A DNA stretch of 64,000 nucleotides from DASYQD01 sp963837455 (GTDB lineage: Bacteria > Acidobacteriota > Thermoanaerobaculia > Multivoradales > JAIOJS01): assembly GCA_963837455.1 (NCBI GenBank), contig CAWINM010000010.1, positions 372,001 through 436,000 on the forward strand, in the 5' to 3' direction. Position numbers and translations under genes: made by a program. Position 1 is the stretch's first letter. Each line of letters begins with the position of its first letter. Below are positions 43,848 to 54,078 of this stretch, piece by piece. The notes beneath the pieces were generated by a model. The model saw nothing but the letters and a program-made list of their open reading frames with translations, did no database searches and had not been told where the DNA came from.

Positions 43848-45782
43848 ATGTCGCCGAATGAGCGGGCAGGGTCGGTGCGGCTGACCGGAACCCTGGAGGG
43901 GAGGGTTCTCAGCTACTCCATTCCGGCCCGCGGCGCGATCATCGGCTATCGCCCCTCCTCTGACGTCTACCTACCAATTCGAGGGGTCTCGCGTCGCCAC
44001 GCGGCGCTGGAGTGGGAGGCAGGCAGGCTGGTGGTCGTCGACCTCGCCAGCAAGAACGGCACCTTCGTCAACGGGCAGCGAGTCACTCGCGCCGCGCTCG
44101 CGCCGGGAGACACGCTGCAGATAGGAGCGATTTGCCTGTCGCTCCTGCAGCAGAGGCAGGGAGACGAGGAGCTGGCGCTCGAGCTCGCGTTGCCCACCGA
44201 GCCGGATCCCGAGACGGATTGGGTGGCGAGCGCGCCGGCGACGCCGGCGAGCGCGATCGGAGGCATCGAGCGGCTCTGCGAGCTGCTCTTGGACCGCGAG
44301 CAGCCCGACCTGTCGTCGGCGCTGCGCCTGGTCCTCGAGCGCACCGGCGCCGTCGGCGCCGCTCTCGGCGAATGGGACGGCGAAGGGGAGCCACGACTGT
44401 TCGCGATCTCCGGTGAAGTGGGATCGCAGATGGAGCATCCCAGCCTGTTCCGCTTCTTCCGCGGTGTCTTCGAGCGCGGCGCGACCGCCTTCTGCTGCGA
44501 GGCCTCGCGCCTCGACCACGAGCCTTCCTACTCCTGTGCCGGGCTTCGCCGGCCCGGCCAGCATCTGCTCGCCATGGTGATCAGGGGCGGCGCGCGCGAC
44601 GGCAGCGAGACGCTGCAGCAGCTGCGCATCCTGCTGCGCCTCGTCGACCAGGCGAGGCTTCACTCTCCCGGCGTACCGAAGCCGCGAACCGATGCGGCGT
44701 TCGGCATGCTCGCGGTGCCGCTCGGCTTCCTCCGTGGTAGCTCGCCACAGATGCAGTCGGTCTATCAGCAGATCGATCGCGTCCGCCGCGGCAGCTTCCC
44801 GGTGCTGGTTCTCGGGGAGACCGGGGTCGGGAAGGAGCACATCGTTCGCCTGCTTCACGACTCCTCGTTGCGCAGCGCTGGCCCCTTCGTGGCGGTCAAC
44901 TGCGCGGCACTCCCCGCCGAGCTTCTCGAAGCCGAGATGTTCGGCGTCGCGCGGGGCGTGGCGACCGGAGTGAGCGAACGTGCGGGGAGGATGCGGGAGG
45001 CCGACGGCGGGACGCTCTTCCTCGACGAGATCGGTGACATGCCGCTCGGAATCCAGGCCAAGCTGTTGCGAGCGCTCGAAGCGCGGCAGGTCGAGCCGCT
45101 GGGCGGCGGAGCGGTCGACGTCGACGTCCGCATCGTGGCGGCGACCAACAACGACCTCCGGCTGCGCATGGCCGAGGGCAGGTTCCGTCAGGATCTCTAC
45201 TACCGCATCGCTGGCTACACTCTCGAGGTCCCACCGCTGCGCGAGCGGCGCGGGGACATTCCCGGCCTCCTCCAGCACTTCCTGGGCCGGTTCTGCAGGG
45301 AGAGCGGCAACCGGATTCCGGGCGTCACCTTGCGGGCGATGGAGCTGCTGACCCTCTACGACTGGCCTGGCAACGTGCGCGAGCTCGAGCACGAAGCCCG
45401 TCGCCTGGCGTTCGTGTGCCCGATGGGAGTCGCGATCGACTCGACGATGCTCTCCGGCGAGATCCAGGGAGGCGCCGGGGAGGCGAGCTCGACCGGGAGC
45501 GACGTGCACCCGGCGGCAGGGCCGTCCGGGCTGCGGCCGCAGCTGGATCTCCTGGAGCGGAGTCTGGTCGTGGAGGCCCTCGAGCGCAGCGGCGGCAGCC
45601 GCCGGCGAGCTGCCCGCCTGCTCGGTGTCTCGCGCAACGGTCTGGCCATCAAGCTGCGCCGACTGGGGCTCGATTCCCGCCAGCAGGCGGCAGCCGGAGG
45701 CGCCGTGCGGGCACCTCGGCGGGAGCCAGGCAGCCAAGGCAAACCGGAGGTGGATGGCCGTGGCCTGGTCGAACCGAGCTGA
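43848..45782 (+). CDS. FHA-domain AAA+ enhancer-binding-type regulator (degenerate GAFTGA) with Fis HTH
   Basis: 644 residues. FHA domain about 25-105 (IIGYRPSSDVYLP, GVSRRHAALEW, LASKNGTFVNGQRV) reads phosphothreonine. A GAF-like middle follows, then the AAA+ domain with Walker A LGETGVGKEHIVR (about 322), Walker B GGTLFLDEIGD (about 385) and the arginine-finger region FRQDLYYRIAGY. The sigma54 loop GAFTGA is replaced by GVATGV (about 369-374), losing the essential Phe, so it may not activate sigma54. The C-terminus has a Fis-type HTH (GGSRRRAARLLGVSRNGLAIKLRRLGL). The 3' end overlaps the kinase gene, whose activity probably controls it through the FHA domain. Confidence 0.88.
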   Translation: MSPNERAGSVRLTGTLEGRVLSYSIPARGAIIGYRPSSDVYLPIRGVSRRHAALEWEAGRLVVVDLASKNGTFVNGQRVTRAALAPGDTLQIGAICLSLLQQRQGDEELALELALPTEPDPETDWVASAPATPASAIGGIERLCELLLDREQPDLSSALRLVLERTGAVGAALGEWDGEGEPRLFAISGEVGSQMEHPSLFRFFRGVFERGATAFCCEASRLDHEPSYSCAGLRRPGQHLLAMVIRGGARDGSETLQQLRILLRLVDQARLHSPGVPKPRTDAAFGMLAVPLGFLRGSSPQMQSVYQQIDRVRRGSFPVLVLGETGVGKEHIVRLLHDSSLRSAGPFVAVNCAALPAELLEAEMFGVARGVATGVSERAGRMREADGGTLFLDEIGDMPLGIQAKLLRALEARQVEPLGGGAVDVDVRIVAATNNDLRLRMAEGRFRQDLYYRIAGYTLEVPPLRERRGDIPGLLQHFLGRFCRESGNRIPGVTLRAMELLTLYDWPGNVRELEHEARRLAFVCPMGVAIDSTMLSGEIQGGAGEASSTGSDVHPAAGPSGLRPQLDLLERSLVVEALERSGGSRRRAARLLGVSRNGLAIKLRRLGLDSRQQAAAGGAVRAPRREPGSQGKPEVDGRGLVEPS

Positions 45783-48700
45783 GCCCTCGCCCGACGAGGA
45801 CTCGAACACGGCGACGCTGGCCGGAGACGGCCTTCCCGGAGCGGCGGGTGCGCCCGCTCCAGCAGCGGCGGCCTCTCTGGCTCCGGGCCAGCTTCTGGCT
45901 GGGCGGTTCGAGATCGTGCGGCTGCTCGGAGAGGGCGGGATGGGCCGGGTGTACGAGTCCCACGACCTCGTGCTCGGTCAGCTGGTGGCGGTCAAGGTGA
46001 TCCGGCCCGAGGTCCTGACCCCGCGGACGAGGGCGATGCTCAAGCGCGAGATCCTGCTCGCGCGCAGGGTCACCCACCCGAACGTCTGCCGCATCCACGA
46101 CTTGTTTCAGGACGCCACGGTCTCGACGCCCACCGGGCTGCCGAACCTCGTCCTCGCCATGGAGCTGCTGCGGGGGGAGAGCCTGTCGAGCCGGTTGCAG
46201 CGGCTGCCCCTGGGAGCCGAGACGGCACTGCTGGTTCTCGAGCAGGTCGCCTCGGGGCTGGAGGCGGCCCACCGCGCCGGGATCGTTCACCTCGACCTCA
46301 AGAGCAGCAACGTGATGCTGGTCCAAGCGACGGGCGGGCTGCGCGCCGTGATCACCGACTTCGGGGCGGCGAGGGACGCCTGCGGCGCTCCCCCTGGTGC
46401 CGACTCCATCTGGGCCTCGCGAGCCTATGCAGCCCCCGAGACGCTGGAGGGTGGGACCGTCTCGGAGCCGGCCGACGTCTACTCGCTGGCGGTCATCGTC
46501 TACGAGATGCTGACCGGCAAACGACCGGTGGTGGCGGGCTCCGCGGACGGCGATCGCCGGCACCAGGGCCGCGAAGCTCGAGCTGCCGGCTGCCGTTCCG
46601 GGGCGCTTGCTCGAGGTCCTTCGCCGTGCTCTCGCCGCCGAGCCCGCCGAGCGTCCCCAGAGCGTCCGCGAATTCCTTGCCGGCATTACACCCGAGCGGG
46701 CCGTCCTTCGCCGCCGACGCCGGCGGCGCGCCGCGCGCTGTGCCGCGCTGGCCTGCCTGGCCGGCATCTGGGTCCGTGCCGACGTGGCGCCCCTGACGCC
46801 GCTGGTGGATGGTGCGATGGGCGGCGCGGGTATCCACACCGTTGCCGTCCTCGACTTCACCAATTCCTCCCGGCGCCGTGACCTCGACTGGATCTCGGGG
46901 GTCGCCGCGCAGCTCGTCAGCGACCAGCTGAGCAGCGATCGGTTCGTTCTCGTGTACAGCGGAGCGGACCTCTCGCGCTCGGCCTCGGATCTCGACGGCA
47001 ACGGAACCCCATCGTCGTCGGCTGCTCCCACCGAGGTGCCGCCCGGTATGCGCGGCATCGACCTGGCCGTGACGGGGTCCTTCTCGTCGACGGCCGCGCA
47101 CCGGCTGCGATTGGTGGCACGGTTGATTCGCGCCGACGACGCCGAGACGCTGACCGAGATCGCAGCGGAGGGTGACCAGGCGGGGCTCGTCGACCTGGCC
47201 ACCGGGATCGGGCGGCGCTTGGGCGCGAGGGTGCGTGCCGGCGGCGGCGGCGGGCCACCTGGCGCGCCCTCCGTGCGCAAGCCCGAGGTACGGAGCGCCG
47301 CCGCCGTTCGGGCCTACGCGCGTGCTCTCGCGCTGCTCCGGGAGCTCGCGGCCACTCGAGGCCAAGGCCGAGCTCGAGGCGCTGCTCCGGGAGGAGCCCC
47401 GGTACGCCATGGCGCACAGCCTCCTGGGCGAAGCGCTGCGGCAGCTCGGATACGACTCGCGGGCCGGGGAGGAGGCGTCGCGGGCGATCGCTCTCGGCGC
47501 CCACCTCCCTCGCGAGCTGCACCTCCTGCTGGAGGCTCGCCAGCGTGCCATCGCCGGTGACTGGAGGCGTGCCGCGGAGGTCTACGGCGCCATCTTCACG
47601 TTTCTTCCTGACAGCAGCGACTATGGCTTGCGCCTCGTGGACGCGCAGCTTCAGGGAGGGGACGGGAGAGGCGCGATGGCGACCCTCGAGCGGTTGCGCC
47701 GCAGCCCGCAGGCGCTCGCCCTGGGGCCGCAGCTGGACCTCGCGGAGGGCCGCGCCCACGCCACGCTCTCGGAGTACTCCCAACAGCTGCAGAGCGCGCT
47801 GCGAGCCGCCGCCGGCGCGCGGGGACGCGGAGATCGCCTGCTGGAAGCCGCGGCGACCGTCGAGACGGCGCGGGCGCGGCGCGCCCTCGGCGACGCCCGC
47901 AGCGCCCGGCGCGAGCTGGAGACGGCCCTGGGGATCTACCGGCGACTGGGGCACTCCGCCGGGCTCGCCCGCACCCTCACCAACATGGCCAACTGCGAGT
48001 CGGACCTAGGGCTGCTCCGCGAGGCCGAGGGCCGCTACCGCGAGGCCGAGGCGCTCTACCGCGGCATCGGGACGAAGAAAGAGCTGGCAACCACGCTCAC
48101 CGATTGGGCCGTCGTCCGGCATGGGCTCGGTGACCTCGGTGGCTCGCGCGAAGCTCTACGAGAAGGCGCTGGCGATCTTCCGGGAGATCGGAGATCGCCG
48201 TGGCACGGCGATCGCGCTCAACGACCTCGGCATGTGCCTCGACGATGCCGGCGAGGTCGAACGCGCCCACGCCGCGTACACCGAGGCGGTCGCCATCGAC
48301 CGCGAGCTCGACGACCGCGAGGCCTTGGCTTCCACTCTCACCAGTCTCGCTACCAACGAGGCAAAGGTGGGAGACCGGGCTCTCGCCCGGGAGCTGTTCC
48401 AGGAGTCGATGCGGCTCGCGGCCGAGCTGGGCTCGCCGATCGGCATAGCGGTCGGCCACCTCAACCTCGCGAGTCTGCGGGCAGACGAGGGGGACCTGTC
48501 GGGGGCGCGACGTGAGCTGGATACGGCGCTGAGCCAGGCGCACCGGCTGTCGGCGACGGGCATAGAGGCCTATTGCTGGTGGGGGAGTGGCCAGATCCTG
48601 CTGGCGAGGAACCGCTTGCAGGCGGCGCGAGCGGCCCTCGAGCACGCGGTCGCGATGGCGACCGCGAGTGGCGAAAGCCTGGCCGCCAGCGGCTTCCGCC

Positions 48701-49209
48701 TCGAGCTGGCGCGCGAGCAGCTGGAGGAGGGCAATGTCGTGGAGGCCGAGTCCACCGCGAGGCAGGCCGTCGCGGGGTACGCCGAGAGCGGCGCCTCGAT
48801 GGTGAGTGCCTACGGGCTGCTCGCCAGGATCGAGATCGCCGCCGGCCGGGTGGAGGCTGCCCGCGAGGCCGTCGCCGCAGGGGCGCATTGGCAGGAGAAG
48901 GACCACGCCGTGGAGGCGGCCGCTGAGCTGAGCGTCGCCCGCGCTCGCGTGCTGCTGGCAGAAGGCGACTATGCCGGCGTCGTGCGTGACGTGGGAGCGC
49001 TCGTTCCGCGGATGCGGGGGCTTTGGTCCCCCGACCGCGAGTACGAGGCGAGCCTGCTGCTGTGGCAGGCGGAGGCGTTGCGTGGCAACGTTGCGCTGGC
49101 CCGCCGCGAGCTGTCGCAGCTCGTCAGCAGGGCCTCGCACCGCGGGTTCGCACTCGCTGCGCGCAACGGCCGCCGGATGCTGGCGGCACCGCCGTTCGGT
49201 CCAGGCTGA
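45754..49209 (+). pseudogene. Ser/Thr protein kinase with FlgO-like and TPR domains, three frameshifts
   Basis: One protein of about 1150 residues in three frames. Start ATG 45754 or GTG 45760, just after GGAGG and inside the 3' end of the regulator gene. Kinase: LLGEGGMGRVYESHD, VAVKVI, GIVHLDLKSSNVML (HLD rather than HRD), ITDFGAAR and APETLEGG. After a weak membrane segment (CAALACLAGIWV) comes a FlgO-like domain (VAVLDFTNSS, LDWISGVAAQLVSDQL), then TPRs to the stop at 49209 (EKALAIFREIGDRRGTAIALNDLG). Breaks at about 46548, 47350 and 48142 are each equivalent to one extra base; homology is intact on both sides, which points to sequencing error or very recent loss. It probably phosphorylates the FHA regulator. 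Confidence 0.85.
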
Positions 49210-49314
49210 CCGCCCGGTCGGGCGTCGCGCCATGCTGGCTGCCTGGCTGGTTGGCCCTGTTCCGGCGCGCGGCGGTGGCGCCGGCCGGCGGTAGAGTCAC
49301 CGCGCACGCGGTTG

Positions 49315-49587
49315 CTACGCCGCCGGCTCGACGATGCCGGCGGCGAGCAGCTCGTCGAGGTAGGCGACGACGTCGTGACCGAGCTCGGGTGGCGCGTCGA
49401 ACTCGGCGGCGAGCTGGGCCTCGACCTCGGCGACGGTGCGCGCACCGTCGAGCAGCTCGAGGGTGCGCGCGGCGACCTCGTTGAGCACCAGCACCTCGGC
49501 AGTCTCCTGCTTGATCACCACGCCTTCGTCGAGCACGGTGCGAAATCGCACGTCGGCGCAGCGACGGAGGATGGTGTCGGCGTGCAT
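49315..49587 (-). CDS. PqqD-family protein (RiPP recognition element fold)
   Basis: 90 residues: ILRRCADVRFRTVLDEGVVIKQETAEVLVLNEVAARTLELL (described by position 6-47) then GARTVAEVEAQLAAEFD and VVAYLDELLAAGIVE. This is the PqqD fold, which in radical-SAM peptide maturation binds the leader peptide. No precursor peptide or radical-SAM enzyme is seen within the window, so it is a stand-alone member; PqqD-like domains also occur in unrelated roles. It follows the SWIM-like gene by 48 bp on the same strand. Confidence 0.85.
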   Translation of the reverse strand: MHADTILRRCADVRFRTVLDEGVVIKQETAEVLVLNEVAARTLELLDGARTVAEVEAQLAAEFDAPPELGHDVVAYLDELLAAGIVEPAA

Positions 49588-49635
49588 CGTGCCGACTGTA
49601 TCGCAGCGCTCCGGCGCGCCGGGGCCCGGGCGCGG

Positions 49636-50817
49636 TCAGGAAGGGGGGCCGGCGGCGAGCAGCTCCTCGACCCGCGATCGCAGTGCCCCCGCCTGCTCGC
49701 TGGTGGTGGCTCGCCAGTCGCCGCTCTTTTGTCGCCTGTCGATGGTGGCGGCGGGGTAGCGCACCGAGGTGACCAGCTTGCCGCCGCTGGCGAAGACGTG
49801 GGTGCGCCCGCGCGGTCCGAGCACGACGAAGGTCTCGTGGCGGGGATCGAACAGCACCCGCTCCTGCGGTGCCGCGCGCAGGTCGGCCACGGCGGTGCGC
49901 GTCGGCCGGCCGCCGTGCTGGGGCACCGTCGTCGCGTGGCGTGCCTCGGCGTGCGCGGTGCGTCGCTGGCGACCGCGGAAGGGGCGTTCCAGCCGCTCGG
50001 CGAGGTGGACGAGCAACCCCTGTAGCCGTGCCTCCACGGCGGCCGGGGGGGGCGGCCGTGGGCGGCGCGCGGCGGCGTCGATCTCTGCCAGCGTCGACTC
50101 GGCCCAGCGCAGGGCGTCGCGCCAGGGGAGCCGGCCATGAGCGTCGTGCAGCGCCTCGAGCAGGCTGCCGGAGCCGTCGCCGGCGGGGGCGTGGACCACG
50201 TGCAGGATGTGCCGGCGGCGCCGGTTGCGTCCGGTGGAGAGCAGCTGGAAGGTCACCGCCAGCCGGTTGGCCCCGCCGGCGGGAGCGGCCGTGCGATACC
50301 ACCCGGCGACCACCTGGCCGTGCAGGCGGAGGGCGGCGAAGGCGTCGCGGTAGGCAGGCAGCAACGCGCCGGCGAGCTCGGGCCAGCCCTGCACCATGGT
50401 GAGCAGGCGCGGCGGCTCGTCGTAGAGCTCTGCGACCCTCGGGTGCTGGCGCTCGAGCAGCAGCTGACCGAGATCGGTGAAGCGGGGCAGACCGGTGGCG
50501 CCGTAGCCGGCGAACGCCTGGCGCGGGTCGGCAGGCACGGCGTGCGCGCAGCTCGCGGCGGCGCAGCGCGGGCACCAGACGCGGCCGGGTGGAAGGGGTG
50601 CGCCGGCGGCGCGCAGCGCCTGCACCTCGGCCCACAGCTCCTCGTCGAGCGCCGCCGCGCCTGCCGCGAGGGCGGTCTCGTCGAGGGGCACCCTGAGGGC
50701 GAGCTCGAGCGCCTGCGGGCGGCCGGCGAGGGTGGTCCCGGCGAGCCGTTCGCGCGCCGCCGCGGCGAGGAGGGCGAGCGCCTCGCGAAGGCGTGGGTCG
50801 GCGTCCCGGCCCGGCAT
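49636..50817 (-). CDS. SWIM-like zinc-finger protein of unknown function
   Basis: 393 residues. VWCPRCAAASCAHAV (about 101-115) gives C-x2-C-x4-C-x-H, close to the SWIM zinc finger. N-terminal helices precede it; the middle has LLTMVQGWPELAGALLPAYRDAFAALRLHG and the C-terminus RVLFDPRHETFVVLGPRGRTHVF, a possible beta-rich domain. I recognise no enzyme motif. TAAGCT sits about 6 nt before the ATG. The pairing with the following PqqD gene suggests a two-gene unit. Function unknown. Confidence 0.7.
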   Translation of the reverse strand: MPGRDADPRLREALALLAAAARERLAGTTLAGRPQALELALRVPLDETALAAGAAALDEELWAEVQALRAAGAPLPPGRVWCPRCAAASCAHAVPADPRQAFAGYGATGLPRFTDLGQLLLERQHPRVAELYDEPPRLLTMVQGWPELAGALLPAYRDAFAALRLHGQVVAGWYRTAAPAGGANRLAVTFQLLSTGRNRRRRHILHVVHAPAGDGSGSLLEALHDAHGRLPWRDALRWAESTLAEIDAAARRPRPPPPAAVEARLQGLLVHLAERLERPFRGRQRRTAHAEARHATTVPQHGGRPTRTAVADLRAAPQERVLFDPRHETFVVLGPRGRTHVFASGGKLVTSVRYPAATIDRRQKSGDWRATTSEQAGALRSRVEELLAAGPPS

Positions 50818-51171
50818 CGCACCAGCTTAGTGCACCGTGCACCGCGCCGGAGCGCGAGGGGCCCGGCAGAGCGCCGCGCCTCCGTGTGTCCACCGCCCCA
50901 GTGTGCCACCCTCCAGGGGTGCGCTGCGACGCTCCGGTGGATGCCGTGCCTTGGTGATCCGCGTCGCCCGCCCGGCCCGCACTCCCTGCAGCTCGCACCC
51001 GGGCGGAGCGGGGACCCGGGTGCCCGGTGCTACGATGCGGCCGCCAGGACGGTGCGGCGCTCGTCGCGCACGGTCCACTCCCAACCGATCCGCCACGGCA
51101 CCTCGCGAGGTCCCGAGCCGGGCCGCGAGCGTGACGCATGGGGTGGATCCCGACCCGCAGGAGTCTCGGCG
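50818..51171. other. Intergenic region of 354 bp
   Basis: No gene. Near the left end is GTGCACCGTGCAC (two GTGCAC palindromes one base apart, 50831-50843), close to the start of the SWIM-like gene on the minus strand and possibly an operator. TACGAT at about 51026-51031 could be a -10 for the aminopeptidase gene. Nothing else is supported. Confidence 0.35.
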
Positions 51172-52599
51172 ATGCGAAGCGCGTGGCGACGAGCTGGTGT
51201 GTCGATAGCGGTGGCGGCGCTGCTCGCCGCGGGAGTGGTGGGGGACGCCCGCGCGGCGCGTCGCGCGACCCCGCCCGCCGATCCACTGGCGGCAACGCTG
51301 CGCGAGCGGGCGCTGGCGAGCGACCTCGCCCTGCAGCTGGTGGGCTCGCTCACCACCGAGGTGGGACCGCGCGCGGCCGGCTCGACGGGGGACCCGCGGG
51401 CGGTGGCCTGGGCGCTCGCCACCATGCAGCGGCTCGGCCTCGAGAATGTGCACAGCGAACCGGTGACGGTGCCGCACTGGGTGCGCGGCGAGGAGAGCGG
51501 CGCCATCCTCGCTCCCTATCCACAGAAGGTCCTGCTCACCGCCCTTGGCGGCAGCGTCGGGACTCCCGAGGAGGGAATCAGCGGCGAGGTGGTGTCGTTC
51601 CCCACCCTCGAGGCGCTGCAGGCGGCACCCGCGGAGCAGGTGCGGGGGCGCATCGTCTTCATCGACCGCCACATGGAGCGCACGCGCGACGAGCGCGGCT
51701 ATGGCGAGGGGGTGGGGATCCGCCGCGACGGCCCCGCCGCCGGCGGCAAGAAGGGAGCGCTGGCGGTGCTCATCCGCTCGGTGGCGACCGGCAACCAGCG
51801 CTTCCCGCACACCGGCACCACCCGCTACGGCGACGCTCCCGCGGTCCCGGCGGCGGCGCTGGCGATGCCCGACGCCGACCTGCTGGCGCGAGAGGTCGCC
51901 AGCGGGCAGCCGGTGCGCTTCCATCTGCGCCTGACCAGCCGCGCGCTGCCGGAGGAGCCGTCGGCGAACGTCGTCGGCGAGCTGCGCGGAGCCGTTCACC
52001 CGGAGCAGGTCGTCCTGCTGGGGGCCCACCTCGACTCCTGGGACCTCGGCACCGGCGCCATCGACGACGGCGCCGGCGTCGGCATCGTGCTGGCGGTGGC
52101 GAAGCTGATCGCCGGTCTGCCGCGGCGACCGGCGCGCACCCTGCGCGTCGTGCTCTTCGCCAACGAGGAGTTCGGCCTCTCGGGCGCGAGAGCCTACGCC
52201 GTCGCGCACGCCGACGAGCTGGCGCAGCACGTGCTCGGCCTCGAGGCGGACCTCGGCGCCGACAGGGTGTGGGCGATGCGCGCCCACGCCTCGCCGTCGG
52301 GAACGGCGTTCCTGCGCGAGGCGGCGCGGGAGCTGGCGCCGCTCGGCGTCGAGTGGCTCGACGCCCCCGCCTTCGGCGGCGCCGACCTCTCTCCGCTCGA
52401 GCCGGCGCACGTGCCGGTGGTGGACCTGGCGCAGGACGCCAGCCGCTACTTCGACTACCACCACACGGCCGACGACACCTTCGACAAGATCGAGCCCAAG
52501 GACTACGCGCAGGCGGTGGCGGCGCACGCCCTGCTGGCCTGGCGCGTGGCCGACGCCGGCGTCCTGCTGGGGCCGGCACCGACGCCACCGGCGCAGTAG
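51172..52599 (+). CDS. Secreted M28 aminopeptidase with PA domain
   Basis: 475 residues from ATG 51172 (AGGAG about 9 nt upstream) with a signal peptide (AGVSIAVAALLAAGVVGDARA). A PA-like insert (about 140-270, VVSFPTLEALQ to VPAAALAM) sits between the N-terminal part and the M28 core. All five zinc positions can be seen: LLGAHLDSWD (His), AIDDGAGVG (Asp), LFANEEFGLSG (Glu), LEADLGAD (Asp) and FDYHHTADDT (His). It should release N-terminal amino acids outside the cytosol, in contrast to the degenerate M28-like lipoprotein at 10102. Confidence 0.93.
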   Translation: MRSAWRRAGVSIAVAALLAAGVVGDARAARRATPPADPLAATLRERALASDLALQLVGSLTTEVGPRAAGSTGDPRAVAWALATMQRLGLENVHSEPVTVPHWVRGEESGAILAPYPQKVLLTALGGSVGTPEEGISGEVVSFPTLEALQAAPAEQVRGRIVFIDRHMERTRDERGYGEGVGIRRDGPAAGGKKGALAVLIRSVATGNQRFPHTGTTRYGDAPAVPAAALAMPDADLLAREVASGQPVRFHLRLTSRALPEEPSANVVGELRGAVHPEQVVLLGAHLDSWDLGTGAIDDGAGVGIVLAVAKLIAGLPRRPARTLRVVLFANEEFGLSGARAYAVAHADELAQHVLGLEADLGADRVWAMRAHASPSGTAFLREAARELAPLGVEWLDAPAFGGADLSPLEPAHVPVVDLAQDASRYFDYHHTADDTFDKIEPKDYAQAVAAHALLAWRVADAGVLLGPAPTPPAQ

Positions 52600-52606
52600 C
52601 CGCTTG

Positions 52607-53980
52607 CTAGCCCGCCGCGCCGGGCGCGACCCATTTGGCGATGTCGTCGACCACCGCGGCGTCGACGTGTCCGGGCCGGTCGTAGTCGGCAGGTGTGCCG
52701 AGCCCGCTGCCTGGGCTACTGCTCGGCATGAAGAGGTGGGTGAGAGCCGGGTAGAGCTGGAACCGCGCCCGCGGATTGGGTGCCAACGCTGCCTTCCAGC
52801 CGTCGAAGTCCGCCACCGTCACCTGGTAGTCGCGCGCGCCCTGTAGCACCAGGATGGGGATCCCGAGGCCGGAGGCCACTGCGGCGGGTTGGTAGCCACG
52901 CAAGTCGAGGAAGTAGGAACCGGGGAGCGCCGTGCCGAGCAGCTTCACTATCGTCGTCGGGGTGAGTCCCGGGCTGGCGATCTCCCGCGCCGCGCGCTCG
53001 ACGTCGGCAACCGAGCCGGCGGAAGCTCCGGAGGAGTCGAGGCTGGCGAGGTAGCGGACCTGCTCCACGACGACCGTCTCGAAGAGCGGGCGGGTGTTGC
53101 CCGCCATCACGATCAGCCCGGCCACCTGCGGCGCGCCCTGAGCGATGCGAGGTGCCAGCATGCCGCCGAGGCTGTGACCGAGCAGGTAGACGCCCCTGGC
53201 GTCGATCTCGGGCTGCTGCGCGGCGAGCGCCAGGGCGAGCCGGGCGTCGTCGACGGTCTCCTCGGCGACTGTGAAAGTGCCGCTGTCCATGCGCATGCGA
53301 CCCCCGTGCTGGGCCGTGCGCTTGACGTAGCGCAGGACGGCGACACCGCGGCTCGCCAGCCCCCAGGCGAGGTCCTTGAATGGCTTGTTGGGACCGATCG
53401 TCTCGTCCGCATCCTCCGGGCCCGAGCCGTGGACGAGGACGACGACCGGGAAGGGGCCTGCGCCGTTGGGGAGCGTCAGTGTCCCGGGAAGCTGCCAGGG
53501 CTTCTTGCCGACGACGACGGCGCGCTCGTGGAACGAGGCGGGGCGAGCATAGTCGGGGGCGCCCCACGCAGCTTGCGCCGGCTGGTCGGCCCGGCTGGGG
53601 ACGAAGAACAGTCCGGCGAGGTGCCGCTCGTGGTCGAAGACCAGCTTGGCGTCGAGCGCGGCCTTGTCGAACTTGCAGCTGACGTACACCAGGCGATAGC
53701 CCTGATACTCCTCGTCGCGGGCGCCGGTGATGCCGCGGAACGGCCCGGTCTGCGCCAGCAGGCCATCCCATATCGCGCCGAGCTTGCCGGCGGGCAGGGC
53801 CGCCGCCATCTTGGCGTCGAAGCGGGCCTCGACCTTGTCGAAGTGCCGCTCGGTGATCTCGGTGGCGACGGTCTTGCCGAGAACGAGCCAGTCCTCGGCG
53901 GCCCACGCTCGCGCGGTGGGTGTGGCGATTCCGATCAGCGACAGTACGCCCACTGCGGCCAACCTCGGCAACACGTTCAT
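52607..53980 (-). CDS. Exported alpha/beta hydrolase with DUF3887-type N-terminal domain
   Basis: 457 residues from ATG 53980 (GAGAGGAGCTGCAGG upstream). Signal peptide (LAAVGVLSLIGIATPTARAWA). The N-terminal domain about 30-130 (EITERHFDKVEARFDAKMAAALPAGKLGAIW) matches DUF3887. The hydrolase domain has VVVLVHGSGPED, nucleophile elbow LLGHSLGGMLAP, ILVLQGARDYQV (acid) and YPALTHLFMPS (His). Probably an esterase or lactonase-like enzyme acting in the periplasm. It is convergent with the aminopeptidase gene, 7 bp apart. Confidence 0.9.
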   Translation of the reverse strand: MNVLPRLAAVGVLSLIGIATPTARAWAAEDWLVLGKTVATEITERHFDKVEARFDAKMAAALPAGKLGAIWDGLLAQTGPFRGITGARDEEYQGYRLVYVSCKFDKAALDAKLVFDHERHLAGLFFVPSRADQPAQAAWGAPDYARPASFHERAVVVGKKPWQLPGTLTLPNGAGPFPVVVLVHGSGPEDADETIGPNKPFKDLAWGLASRGVAVLRYVKRTAQHGGRMRMDSGTFTVAEETVDDARLALALAAQQPEIDARGVYLLGHSLGGMLAPRIAQGAPQVAGLIVMAGNTRPLFETVVVEQVRYLASLDSSGASAGSVADVERAAREIASPGLTPTTIVKLLGTALPGSYFLDLRGYQPAAVASGLGIPILVLQGARDYQVTVADFDGWKAALAPNPRARFQLYPALTHLFMPSSSPGSGLGTPADYDRPGHVDAAVVDDIAKWVAPGAAG

Positions 53981-54078
53981 CCTGCAGCTCCTCTCTCGCG
54001 TCGAGCGGCACGACGCTTTGATCTCGCCCGCCAGGCAAGGACGCGGGATGTCCTCGGCTACACCCATTGCCTGCTCCT

